Shown: positions 14,585 through 24,300 of the stretch, one piece after another
How the letters are laid out: every line of letters begins with the position of its first letter
Position numbering within the stretch: the first letter of the stretch is position 1
Source of the DNA: Paractinoplanes deccanensis
GTDB taxonomy: Bacteria > Actinomycetota > Actinomycetes > Mycobacteriales > Micromonosporaceae
Length of the DNA stretch: 45,844 nucleotides
Reading direction: 5' to 3'
Assembly (NCBI RefSeq): GCF_016862115.1
Contig: NZ_BOMI01000176.1
Coordinates: 1 to 45,844, forward strand
Program-made: the position numbers and the translations under genes
The notes under the pieces: model-generated
What the model was told of the DNA's origin: nothing
What the model saw: the letters and a program-made list of their open reading frames with translations, nothing else
The model's database searches: none

Positions 14585-15634
14585 TCAGGCTGCGGGCGTG
14601 TCGGCCGGGACGGTGCGGCGGGCCGGGGCGATCGCGGTGGAGTCGCGGACCACGAGCTCGGGGCGGAACAGGTATTCGGAGTGGGGCGCGCCGTGGCCGT
14701 TGATCTCGTCCATCAGGGAGCGGACGGCGGCCACCGCCATCGCCGGGACCGGCTGGCGGAGGGTGGTCAGGGGCGGGTCGGTGAAGGCGATCAGCGGGGA
14801 GTCGTCGAAGCCGATCACCGAGACGTCGCCGGGCACCGAGAGGCCGCGGCGGCGGGCGGCGCGGATCGCGCCCAGCGCCATCAGGTCGGAGCCGCAGACC
14901 AGGCCGGTCACGCCCATCGCGAGCAGGCGGTCGGCCGCCACCTCGCCGCCCTCGACGCCGAACAGGGTGAGCGAGACGAAGTCGTCCACGGCGGAGTCGG
15001 CGACCTTCAGCTCGCGCTGCATGGCCTGGCGGTAGCCGGCCAGCTTGCGCTGGGTCGCGATGAAGCGGTGCGGGCCCGAGATCATGCCGATCCGGCGGTG
15101 GCCGAGCGCGACCAGGTGGGTCACCGCCAGGTCGCCGGCGAGCCGCTCGTCGCACGAGACGAACGGGGCCTCGATGCCCTCGGCGTAGCCGTTGACCAGC
15201 ACGATCGGCAGCGGGCGGTCGAGCAGGCGCTGGTAGCGGGCGTGGTCGGCGGTGGTGTCGGCGGACAGGCCCGAGACGAAGACGATGCCGGAGACCTGGC
15301 GGTCGAGCAGCATCTCGACGTATTCGTCCTCGGTGACGCCGCCCGGTGACTGGGTGCAGAGGACCGGGGTGTAGCCCTGCTGGGCGAGCGTCGACTCGAT
15401 CACCTGGGCGAAGGCCGGGAAGATCGGGTTGTCCAGCTCGGGGACGACCAGGCCGACCAGGCCGGCGCTGCGCTTGCGCAGCCTTTCGGGCCGCTCGTAG
15501 CCGAGGACGTCGAGAGCGGTGAGCACCGCCTGGCGGGTCTCGTGGGAGACGCCGGGGCGGTCGTTGATGACACGCGAGACCGTCGCCTCACTGACCTGGG
15601 CCTGACGGGCGATGTCGGCCATCCGTGCACGCAT
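14585..15634 (-). CDS. LacI family regulator of the maltodextrin locus (MalR-like)
   Basis: The 349-aa protein has an N-terminal LacI helix-turn-helix: MADIARQAQVSEATVSRVINDRPGVSHETRQAVL. The hinge region LGYERPERLRKRSAGLVGLVVPEL follows, and then a periplasmic-binding-protein-like sensor domain with FVSCDERLAGDLAVTHLVALGHRRIGMISG and VIGFDDSPLIAFTDPPLTTL. ATG 15634 was chosen since the HTH begins directly after it. A hexamer TAGAGT 7 nt upstream suggests a leaderless message. It is divergent from malEFG and most likely represses it until a maltose-type inducer binds. Confidence 0.92.
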   Translation of the reverse strand: MRARMADIARQAQVSEATVSRVINDRPGVSHETRQAVLTALDVLGYERPERLRKRSAGLVGLVVPELDNPIFPAFAQVIESTLAQQGYTPVLCTQSPGGVTEDEYVEMLLDRQVSGIVFVSGLSADTTADHARYQRLLDRPLPIVLVNGYAEGIEAPFVSCDERLAGDLAVTHLVALGHRRIGMISGPHRFIATQRKLAGYRQAMQRELKVADSAVDDFVSLTLFGVEGGEVAADRLLAMGVTGLVCGSDLMALGAIRAARRRGLSVPGDVSVIGFDDSPLIAFTDPPLTTLRQPVPAMAVAAVRSLMDEINGHGAPHSEYLFRPELVVRDSTAIAPARRTVPADTPAA

Positions 15635-15672
15635 GGCGACAACTCTAGTGCCGCCGTGTTGCCGGCGAGTTC

Positions 15673-15707
15673 CTGCAAGCTCTTCCATTCGCTGCAACAG
15701 CTTGCTA
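15673..15707. promoter_or_regulatory. Cluster of CTTGCAG-like boxes near the lacI promoter
   Basis: CTGCAAG (15673-15679), CTGCAAC (15692-15698) and CTTGCTA (15701-15707) are copies or near-copies of CTTGCAG on alternating strands. Repeats of this heptamer have been described as MalR-type sites in streptomycetes (from memory). Placement 40-70 bp upstream of the lacI start suggests autoregulation. Confidence 0.55.
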
Positions 15708-15793
15708 ACGTCCCCGCAACGCCAGCGACACCGGCCGATATCCGGCCCGACGTGGCTGAGCTGTGCTTATTCGTAGCTAACGATGAACCGCGC

Positions 15794-15822
15794 CTGCAAG
15801 CCCTTTCAGCGTGGGCTTGCAG
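15794..15822. promoter_or_regulatory. Inverted repeat of CTTGCAG boxes just upstream of malE
   Basis: CTGCAAGCCC (15794-15803) and GGGCTTGCAG (15813-15822) form a perfect 10-bp inverted repeat with a 9-nt centre. It ends 29 bp before the malE ATG. It can be read as a dimeric LacI-family operator, and as RNA it would be a leader hairpin. The boxes match those by the lacI gene, which favours the operator reading. Confidence 0.6.
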
Positions 15823-15851
15823 TTGACGCAAGATCCTTCAAAGGAGACCAC

Positions 15852-17087
15852 ATGCGCATCCGTACCGCGGGTGTAGCTGCCGCCCTCACCTGCGCCTTCC
15901 TGGTCGCGGGCTGCGGCGGCGGGGACAAGGACGCGACGACCGCGGCGAAGGCGTCGGAAGCGGCGCCGTCGGGCGAGCTCGTCATCTGGGCCGACGACAA
16001 GCGCTCCGCGGCCCTCAAGCCGTTCGCCGACAAGTTCGGCGCCGAGAACGGCGTGACCGTCAAGGTCCAGGCGATCTCGAAGGACCAGCAGACCACCTTC
16101 GTCACCGCCTCCCAGCAGGGCAGCGGCCCGGACGTGATGGTCGGTGCGCACGACTGGATCGGCAACCTCGTGCAGAACGGCGCGATCGACCCCGTGCAGC
16201 TCTCCGCCGAGCAGAGCGGCGGCCTGGCGCCCAACGCGCTCAAGGCGGTCACCTTCAACGGGCAGACGTACGGAGTCCCGTACGCCTTGGAGAATCTTGC
16301 CCTGATCCGCAACACCGCCCTGGCGCCGAAGGCGCCGGCGACCATCGAGGAGCTCGTCGCGGCGAAGACCAAGGCGAGCGAGAAGCTGTGCGTGCAGGTC
16401 GGGCAGAACGGCGACGCCTACCACCTCTACCCGCTGTACTCGAGCGCCGGCGGCTACCTGTTCGGCACGACGGTGAGCGGCGACTACGACCCGAAGGACC
16501 TGGGCGTCGGCAAGCCGGAGTCGGTAGCCGCGTTCAAGAAGATCGCCACGCTCGGTGAGAAGGGCAGCGGGGCGCTGAAGCGCTCCATCACACCGGAGAA
16601 CTCGATCGCGACGTTCACCGCCAAGAAGTGCGCCTACCTGATCTCCGGCCCGTGGGCGATCACCGACGTCAAGAAGGCCGGCATCGCGCACGACATCAGC
16701 GCCGTCCCCGGGTTCGCCGGCGGCAAGCCCGCGCAGCCGTTCCTCGGCGTGCAGACGTTCTACGTCGCGTCGAAGGGCAAGAACAAGGCGCTCGCCCAGG
16801 AGTTCGTCACCAACTACGTGACCACGCCGGAGCTCGCCGTCGCGCTCTACCAGGCCGAGCCCCGGCCGCCGGCGCTGACCGCCGCGTTCGACCAGGTCAA
16901 GGGCGGCGACCCGGACCTGCAGAAGTTCATCGACGCGGGCAAGAACGGCATCCCGCTGCCGGCGATCCCCGAGATGGCCGCGATCTGGGACCCGTTCGGC
17001 AAGGCCGAGGCCGCGGTCATCGGCGGCGCCGACCCGGCCAGGACCATCGAGAGTGCCGGCAAGACGATCTCGGCAGCGATCAAGTAG
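15852..17087 (+). CDS. malE: Maltose/maltodextrin ABC transporter substrate-binding lipoprotein
   Basis: The 411-aa protein starts at ATG 15852 after AAAGGAGA. A lipoprotein signal ends in LVAGC (Cys21). The mature part has the MalE pattern: GELVIWADDKRSAALKPFADKF, VMVGAHDWIGNLVQNGAIDPVQL, AYLISGPWAITD and PAIPEMAAIWDPFGKAEAAVIGG. It binds maltodextrins outside the membrane and delivers them to MalFG. Its stop directly abuts the malF ATG (TAGATG). Expression is probably controlled by the divergent LacI protein. Confidence 0.95.
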   Translation: MRIRTAGVAAALTCAFLVAGCGGGDKDATTAAKASEAAPSGELVIWADDKRSAALKPFADKFGAENGVTVKVQAISKDQQTTFVTASQQGSGPDVMVGAHDWIGNLVQNGAIDPVQLSAEQSGGLAPNALKAVTFNGQTYGVPYALENLALIRNTALAPKAPATIEELVAAKTKASEKLCVQVGQNGDAYHLYPLYSSAGGYLFGTTVSGDYDPKDLGVGKPESVAAFKKIATLGEKGSGALKRSITPENSIATFTAKKCAYLISGPWAITDVKKAGIAHDISAVPGFAGGKPAQPFLGVQTFYVASKGKNKALAQEFVTNYVTTPELAVALYQAEPRPPALTAAFDQVKGGDPDLQKFIDAGKNGIPLPAIPEMAAIWDPFGKAEAAVIGGADPARTIESAGKTISAAIK

Positions 17088-18668
17088 ATGGTCATGCAGC
17101 TCGACGGGCCTGTCACCGCCAGGCAGGCCCGTCCCGCCGAGGACGCGAGACGGCCGAATCCGTTCATCAAGATCGTCCTGCTCGGCCTCACGGTGGCGCT
17201 GGCGATCTGGGCGGCCTTCCCGCTGATCGAGAACGAGGCGTGGATCGGCCTGGCGATCCTCGCCGCCACCACGGCCGGCCTGCTCCACCTCTATCTGACC
17301 CCGCGCCACGTCCCCGCGAAATACCTGGTGCCCGGCACGATCCTGCTGATCGCGTTCCAGGTCTTCCCGGTCCTCTACACCGCGAGCACGGCCTTCACCA
17401 ACTTCGGCGACGGCCACCGCGGGTCCAAGGCCGAGGCCGTCGTGGCCATCCAGACCGCGTCGGTCACGCAGGTGCCGGGCTCCACGCAGTACGCCCTGAC
17501 GGTCGCCACCACCGGCGATCCCGCCACCGGCCCGCTCGTCTTCCTGATCACCGACCCGGCCACGCGCCAGGTCCGGGCCGGTGACGCCGCCGGGCTGAGG
17601 GACATCAGCGCCACCGTGAACAGCGCCGGGCGGGTCACCGCCGCGGACGGCTACACGGTGCTCACCACGGGCCAGGCGAGCCTGCGCAGCAAGGAGATCA
17701 CGGCCCTCGCCGTGCCCACCGGCGGCGGCGCCATCCGGTCGTCCGGCCTTTCCCGGGCGTACGAGGGGAAGGCGGGCCGCCTCTACGACGAGTCCTGCGA
17801 CTGCGTGCGGGACACGACGACCGGCCGGACCTGGACGGCCGACGAGGGCCTCGGCTCCTTCGTGGCCGAGGACGGCGATCGGCTCGCCCAGGGCTGGAAG
17901 GTGACCGTCGGCCTGAGCAACTTCACCCGGGTGCTGACCGAGCCGGCGATCTCCGGCCCGTTCCTGCGCACCCTGGTCTGGAACCTCGCCTTCGCGCTCG
18001 CCTCGACCGGCGGCACCTTCGTGCTGGGCCTGCTCTGCGCGATCGCGCTGCACTCGCCGCGGGTGCGGGGCCGCATCCTCTACCGGGTGCTGCTGATCCT
18101 GCCGTACGCGATGCCGTCGTTCGCGATGCTGCTCGTCTGGCGCGACATGTTCAACACCGACTTCGGCCTGATCAACAACCTGTTCGGCACGGACGTCGAC
18201 TGGTTCGGCGGCGCCACCTCGGCCCGGTTCGCGGTGATCCTCGTGCAGCTGTGGCTCGGCTATCCGTACATGTTCCTGGTGGCCACCGGCGCTCTCCAGG
18301 CCATACCGGGCGAGCTGAGCGAGGCGTCCCGGATCGACGGCGCCGGCGCGTGGGCCGCGTTCCGCAAGATCACGTTGCCGTTGCTGATGGTCGCGCTCAC
18401 CCCGCTGCTGATCTCGTCGTTCGCGTTCAACTTCAACAACTTCAACGCGATCTACCTGACCACCGAGGGCGCGCCCTTCCCGGCGGACAACCCGGCGAAC
18501 GGCGCCACCGACCTGCTCATCACGTACACCTATCGGCTGGCGTTCGGCGGCGCGGGCGCCCAGTATGGCTTTGCGGCCGCTATATCGATCTTCATCTTCG
18601 TGATCGTCGCCGTGGTGTCGGCGATCAGCTTCCGGCGCACCCGCCGCCAGGAGGAGGTCTACTCGTGA
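17088..18668 (+). CDS. malF: Maltodextrin ABC transporter permease MalF
   Basis: The 526-aa protein has two to three membrane segments near the start. A large extracytoplasmic insertion follows (about residues 105-275), comparable to the P2 loop of enterobacterial MalF, which contacts MalE. The C-terminal permease core carries the ATPase-coupling EAA loop ELSEASRIDGAGAWAAFRKITLPLL. The insertion contains a CDC motif with two close cysteines. Its 3' end overlaps the malG start (GTGA). No ATPase gene is present in the operon, so a shared ATPase of MsiK type encoded elsewhere probably energises it. Confidence 0.95.
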   Translation: MVMQLDGPVTARQARPAEDARRPNPFIKIVLLGLTVALAIWAAFPLIENEAWIGLAILAATTAGLLHLYLTPRHVPAKYLVPGTILLIAFQVFPVLYTASTAFTNFGDGHRGSKAEAVVAIQTASVTQVPGSTQYALTVATTGDPATGPLVFLITDPATRQVRAGDAAGLRDISATVNSAGRVTAADGYTVLTTGQASLRSKEITALAVPTGGGAIRSSGLSRAYEGKAGRLYDESCDCVRDTTTGRTWTADEGLGSFVAEDGDRLAQGWKVTVGLSNFTRVLTEPAISGPFLRTLVWNLAFALASTGGTFVLGLLCAIALHSPRVRGRILYRVLLILPYAMPSFAMLLVWRDMFNTDFGLINNLFGTDVDWFGGATSARFAVILVQLWLGYPYMFLVATGALQAIPGELSEASRIDGAGAWAAFRKITLPLLMVALTPLLISSFAFNFNNFNAIYLTTEGAPFPADNPANGATDLLITYTYRLAFGGAGAQYGFAAAISIFIFVIVAVVSAISFRRTRRQEEVYS

Positions 18669-19510
18669 CCCGCTGGATCAGGCAGGTCGGCTGGCGTCAT
18701 CTGGTCGCCGTCGTCATGCTCGTCTTCGCGATGGTGCCGATCGTCTTCGTCTTCTCGGCGGCGCTCAACCCGCTCGGCACGCTCTCGTCGTCGACGCTGG
18801 TGCCGACCGGCGCCTCGCTCGGCAACTTCGGCAACCTGCTCGGCGGCACCGCGTTCGGCGACTGGTTCCTCAACTCGGTGGTGATCGCGGCGACCGCGTC
18901 GGCCGCCTCGGTGTTCCTGAGCGCGCTCGCCGCGTACGCGTTCAGCCGCCGCCGCTTCCGGGGCCGCCGCGTGGGCCTGCTGTCGCTGCTGCTGATCCAG
19001 ATGTTCCCGCAGTTCCTGGCCATCGTGGCGATCTTCCTGATGTTCTCGGTGATCACCGACTACTGGCCGCCGCTGGGCTTCAACACGTGGTGGGGCCTGA
19101 TCCTGCTCTACCTCGGCGGGGCGCTCGGCGTGAACACGTGGCTGATGAAGGGCTTCTTCGACACCGTGCCGCGCGAGCTCGACGAGTCGGCCACCATCGA
19201 CGGGGCCGGGCACGCGCAGGTGTTCTTCCGCATCCTGCTGCCGCTGGTCGCGCCGATCCTCGCGGTGACCGGGCTGCTCGCCTTCATCGGCACCATCAAC
19301 GAGTTCCTCATCGCGAACGTGTTCCTCACCGACACCGGCGCCAAGACGCTCTCGGTCGGGCTGTGGGGCCTGGTGGCCGGCGAGCGCGACGCCAACTTCG
19401 GCATGTTCTGCGCCGGCACGCTGCTCACGGCGATCCCGACCGTGCTCGTCTTCCAGTTGCTCCAGCGCTACATCACCGACGGGCTGACAGCGGGAGCGGT
19501 CAAGGGATGA
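18665..19510 (+). CDS. malG: Maltodextrin ABC transporter permease MalG
   Basis: The 281-aa protein has six membrane segments. Its EAA coupling loop reads ELDESATIDGAGHAQVFFRILLPLV, and the end has the MalG-type NFGMFCAGTLLTAIPTVLVFQLLQRYITDGLTAGAVKG. The start is GTG 18665 with AGGAGG upstream and 4 bp of overlap with malF. Its stop overlaps the next gene by 4 bp, so translation runs through the operon. Confidence 0.95.
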   Translation: MTRWIRQVGWRHLVAVVMLVFAMVPIVFVFSAALNPLGTLSSSTLVPTGASLGNFGNLLGGTAFGDWFLNSVVIAATASAASVFLSALAAYAFSRRRFRGRRVGLLSLLLIQMFPQFLAIVAIFLMFSVITDYWPPLGFNTWWGLILLYLGGALGVNTWLMKGFFDTVPRELDESATIDGAGHAQVFFRILLPLVAPILAVTGLLAFIGTINEFLIANVFLTDTGAKTLSVGLWGLVAGERDANFGMFCAGTLLTAIPTVLVFQLLQRYITDGLTAGAVKG

Positions 19511-21255
19511 GGCCGCACCACGACGGAAGCGAGCTCTACGTCAGCGATCCGGCGCCCGCGCTCGGCGACACGGTCGCCGTCTTCGTGCGGGTGCCGCGGG
19601 GCACGGGCGTGTCCCGCGTCCACATGCGCTGGGTCCGCGACGGCGAGCCGGTCTTCACGTCGGCGGCCGTCGACCGGCGCGGGCCGGGCGGCGACACGTG
19701 GTGGCGGGCCGAGCTGCCGGTGCACAACCCGGTCACGTCGTACCGCTTCCTGCTCGGGACGACCCGGGGCGTGCGCTGGCTGACCGGCATGGGGCTGACC
19801 ACGCACGACGTGCCGGACGCCACCGACTTCCGCCTCGTCGCCCATCCGCCGCCGCCGTCGTGGGCGCGCGACGCCGTGGTCTATCAGATATTCCCCGATC
19901 GGTACGCCCGCTCGGCCGCCCGCGAGCTTCCCGCCTGGGCCGTCGGCGCGGACTGGGACGACCCCGTGGTGCGCGGGCCGGACACGCTGCGCACCCTCTA
20001 CGGCGGCGACCTGGACGGGATAGCCCGCCACCTCGACCACGTCACCGGGCTCGGCGCGGACACCGTCTATCTGACGCCGTTCTTCCCGGCCCGGTCCAAC
20101 CACCGCTACGACGCGACCACCTTCGACCACGTGGATCCGCTGCTCGGCGGCGACGGCGCGCTCGAGCGGCTGTCCGCCGCGGCCCGGGACCGCGGCCTCC
20201 GCCTGCTCGGCGACCTGACCACCAACCACACGGGCGCGTCGCACGACTGGTTCCCCGACGACGACCTCTACTACCGGCGCGACGACGGCGGCTACGAGTC
20301 CTGGCTGGGCGTCGCGGACCTGCCGAAGCTCAACTGGGGCAGCGCCGAGCTCCGCCGCCGGTTCCGGGCGGTCGTCCAGCACTGGCTGGCCGAGCCGTAC
20401 GCCCTGAGCGGCTGGCGCGTCGACGTCGCGAACATGACGGCCCGGCACGGCGCCGACGACCGGACCCACGAGGTCGCCGCGATGCTGCGCCGCGCGGTGC
20501 TCGACGTGCGGCCGGACGGCCTGCTGATCGCCGAGCACGCGCACGACGCGGGCGGCGACCTGGACCGCGACGGCTGGCACGGCACGATGAACTACTCCGG
20601 CTTCACCCGTCCGGTGTGGAGCTGGCTGCGCGCCGACGACCTGCCGTTCGACGGGTTCCTCGGCGTGCCCGAGCGGATGCCGCGGGCCGGAGCGGAGGCG
20701 GTGGCCGCGACGATGACGGCCTTCGCGGCGCAGATGTCGTGGCGCTCGTGGACGACGTCCTGGCAGCTGCTCGGGTCGCACGACACGGCCCGCATCCGTA
20801 CGGTGGTCGGCTCGCGCGAGCGGCACGAGGTCGCGGCGGGCCTGCTGTTCACGCTGCCCGGCACGCCGATGGTGTTCGCCGGTGACGAGCTCGGCCTGAC
20901 CGGCGCCAACAACGAGGAGGCGCGCGTGCCGATGCGCTGGGACGCCCCGGTGCTCGGCTGCTATCCGGAGCTGATCGCGCTGCGGCGGTCGTCGCCGGCG
21001 CTGAGCCGGGGCGGCCTGCGCTGGGTGCACGCCGACGGCGACAGCCTCGTCTTCCTGCGCGAGAGCGCGGCGCAGAGCGTGCTGGTGCTGGCCCGGCGCT
21101 CGCCCGGCCGCCCACTGGCCCTCGCCGGCCTGGCTCCCGGCGCGAGCTGGGAGAACCTTTACGGCGGCGCGAAGCCGCTGCACACCGAACCCGATGGTTC
21201 CACCGCCATCGATGGCTACGGCCCGGCCGTGCAGGTCTGGGCTCTGAACGGCTGA
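19507..21255 (+). CDS. Cytoplasmic GH13 alpha-glucan hydrolase (cyclomaltodextrinase/neopullulanase/maltogenic type)
   Basis: The 582-aa protein has no signal peptide. The N-terminal beta-sandwich (about 1-110) is like the domain found in neopullulanase-type enzymes. The TIM barrel carries the GH13 catalytic triad: nucleophile D306 (GWRVDVAN), acid/base E343 (LLIAEHAH) and D426 (GSHDTAR). VYLTPFFPARSNHRYD is region I-like. It should hydrolyse imported maltodextrins to maltose and glucose. It is coupled to malG by ATGA overlap, the usual position of the intracellular enzyme in actinomycete maltodextrin operons. Exact specificity (alpha-1,4 or also alpha-1,6) cannot be told from motifs. Confidence 0.93.
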   Translation: MRPHHDGSELYVSDPAPALGDTVAVFVRVPRGTGVSRVHMRWVRDGEPVFTSAAVDRRGPGGDTWWRAELPVHNPVTSYRFLLGTTRGVRWLTGMGLTTHDVPDATDFRLVAHPPPPSWARDAVVYQIFPDRYARSAARELPAWAVGADWDDPVVRGPDTLRTLYGGDLDGIARHLDHVTGLGADTVYLTPFFPARSNHRYDATTFDHVDPLLGGDGALERLSAAARDRGLRLLGDLTTNHTGASHDWFPDDDLYYRRDDGGYESWLGVADLPKLNWGSAELRRRFRAVVQHWLAEPYALSGWRVDVANMTARHGADDRTHEVAAMLRRAVLDVRPDGLLIAEHAHDAGGDLDRDGWHGTMNYSGFTRPVWSWLRADDLPFDGFLGVPERMPRAGAEAVAATMTAFAAQMSWRSWTTSWQLLGSHDTARIRTVVGSRERHEVAAGLLFTLPGTPMVFAGDELGLTGANNEEARVPMRWDAPVLGCYPELIALRRSSPALSRGGLRWVHADGDSLVFLRESAAQSVLVLARRSPGRPLALAGLAPGASWENLYGGAKPLHTEPDGSTAIDGYGPAVQVWALNG

Positions 21256-21304
21256 GCTTTCCCGCAGCGGAAACAGAATGAAAACCGTGGATGAAGGGGA
21301 CACA

Positions 21305-24300
21305 GTGGTCTCGAGAAGACGGTGGCTCAGTGCCGCCGCCGTACTGTCGCTCGTCGCCGGCATGCTCGTCTCGTCACCGGCACGGGCCGCGGCGCCGAGC
21401 GACGCCGTCGTCGCGCAGTGGGGCTCCGACCTGGTCAACCCGGGGGAGCAGTACTACTTCGTGCTGCCCGACCGGTTCGCGAACGGGTCGCCCGCCAACG
21501 ACAAGGGCGGCCTCACCGGCGACCGCCTCAAGACCGGGCTCGACGTCACCGACAAGGGCTTCTACCACGGCGGCGACCTGGCCGGCGTGATCAGCAAGCT
21601 CGACTACATCCAGGGCCTCGGCACCACGGCGATCTGGCTCGCGCCGATCTTCAAGAACCGGCCCGTGCAGGGCAGCGGCGACGACATCTCGGCCGGCTAC
21701 CACGGCTACTGGATCACCGACTTCACCCAGGTCGATCCGCACTTCGGCAGCAACGAGGAGCTGCGCAAGCTGGTCCGGCTCGCCCACCAGCGCGGCATGA
21801 GGGTCTACCTCGACATCATCGCCAACCACACCGCGGATGTGATCCAGTACGCCGAGAACAAATACGACTACATCGACAAGGCCACGAGCCCGTACGAGGA
21901 CGCGCAGGGCCGCCCGTTCGAGGACCGCAACGCCGGCTTCCCGCGCGTGTCGACGGCGTCGTTCCCGTACACCCCGGTGTTTCCCTCCGCCGCCGACAAG
22001 ACGGTGAAGGTCCCGGCCTGGCTGAACGACCCGACGATGTACCACAACCGCGGCAACTCCACGTTCGCCGGCGAGAACAGCGAGTACGGCGACTTCTCCG
22101 GGCTCGACGACCTGTGGACCGAGCGGCCCGAGGTGGTGCGCGGGCTCACCGACATCTACGCGCACTGGATCGGCTACGCCGGCATCGACGGCTACCGGCT
22201 CGACACCGTGAAGCACGTCGACATGGACTTCTGGCCGCAGTTCAGCGCCGGCATCGACCGGGCCGCCGGCCGCGCCGGCAAGAAGGACTTCTTCATGTTC
22301 GGCGAGGTCTACAGCGCCGACCAGGAGATCGAGTCGTCGTACGTGCGGCAGGGCGGCCTGCCGGCCACGCTGGACTTCTCGTTCCAGGCGGCGGCGCAGG
22401 GCTTCGTCGCCGGATCAGGCTCCGCCAAGGCGCTGGCCGAGCTGTACGCGAAGGACGACCTCTACACGGCGCGCGACACCTCGGCGGCGAGCCTGCCCAC
22501 CTTCCTCGGCAACCACGACATGGGCCGCATCGGGTCGTTCATCGCCGCGACCGGCGCCGACGACGCGGGCAAGCTGCGCCGCGACCAGCTCGCCCACGAG
22601 CTGATGTTCCTGACCCGCGGCCAGCCGGTGGTCTACTCGGGCGACGAGCAGGGCTTCACCGGGCCGGGCGGCGACAAGGACGCGCGGCAGGACCTCTTCG
22701 CGTCGAAGACGGCCGACTACCTCGACGACGACCTGATCGGCACGGACCGCACGCACGCGGTGGACAACTACAACACCGCGCACCCGCTCTACCGGACCAT
22801 CGCCGCGCTCGGCGCCCTGCGCAAGGCCCATCCGGCGCTGCGTGACGGCGTTCAGGTGACGCGGTACGCGGCGGACGGGCCGGGCGTCTTCGCGGCGTCC
22901 CGCGTGGACCCGGCCGAGCGCAACGAGTACGTGATCGCGGCGAACAGCGCGACCACACCGCAGACGGTCACCGTCGACACCTGGTCGGCGGGGAAGACCT
23001 TCCGCGGCGTCTACGGCACGCACGCGGTCACGGCCGCCGCCGCAGGCGGCAAGCTGACGATCACCGTGCCCGCGCTGTCGGCCGTGACGCTGCGCGCGGA
23101 CACCCCCGTCGCGGTTCCGGCGGCCGGGCCGGCCGTCACGATCGGCGCGCCCGCCGCCGGGGCGCTCGTTCCCACCCGTACGGCCGTGACCGCCTCTGTC
23201 TCGGGAGATCCGCTGGCGTCGGTGACCTTCGCGGCGCAGGTGGGGGACGGGCCGTGGAAGGTTGTCGGCACGGCGGCCCGGGCGCCGTACACGGTGCATC
23301 ACGACCTCACCGGACTGGCCGGGGGAACGCCGGTGCGCTACAAGGCAGTGGTGCGCGACGGCAAGGGACGGCTCGCGTCCACGAGCACCAGCATCAAGGT
23401 CGGCACGCCGGTGGTGGCGGTCAGCCCGGACTACGCGGTGGTGCACTACCAGCGGCCGGCGGGCGGGTACGACGACCATGGGCTCTACGTCTTCGGCGAC
23501 GTCGACCCGTCGATGACGACCACGTGGCCGCAGGGACAGCCGTTCGTGGGCGAGGACTCGTACGGGCGCTTCGCGTACGTGAGACTGGCCCCGAACGCCA
23601 AGAACCTGGGCTTCATCGTGGTGAGCAAGGACGGGGTGAAGGACGTCGACGCGGACCGCTTCCTCGACCCGTCGGCGACACCGGAAGTGTGGCTGAAGCA
23701 GGGCGACGCGACGGTCTATCCGTCCCGGCAGGCGGCGACCGGTGAGCCGGACCCGCCGCAGGACCAGGACACGGCGATCCTCCACTACCGCCGCGCGGAC
23801 GGGGACTACGACGGCTGGGGCCTGCACGTCTGGGACGGCGCGGCGAACCCGACCGACTGGGCGTCGCCGCTGCGACCGGCGGGCACCGACGCGTTCGGCG
23901 TGTTCTTCCGGGTGCCGCTGGCGGCCGGCGCCACCGCGCTGAGCTACATCCTCCACAAGGGAGACGCCAAGGACCTGCCGGACGACCAGAAGCTCACGTT
24001 CGCCGACGGCGGCCGCGAGATCTGGCTGCTGGGCGGGGAGTCGCCACGGCTCGCGCCGGTCGTGAAGCGGACCGGGGCGGGTGGCGTCGTCGACCTGACG
24101 AAGTCGTCGGCCGTGTGGATCGACCGGACCACGATCGCCTGGCGGCCGGGCGGCGACACCGACGGCAAGGTGTACGACCTGGTGTACGCCCCGAACGGCG
24201 TCGACCTCGCGTCGTCGCCTTCGGTGCGGCTGAGCGCGCTGCGGGGCGGGCTGACCGAGGCGCAGCGGGCGAAGTTCCCGCACCTGTGGCAGTACGACGC

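Noticed and set aside
15783..15851. An upstream ATG (15783) as the malE start.
   Set aside because: It would place 23 polar residues before the lipoprotein signal and translate through the operator-like dyad; ATG 15852 has AAAGGAGA before it.
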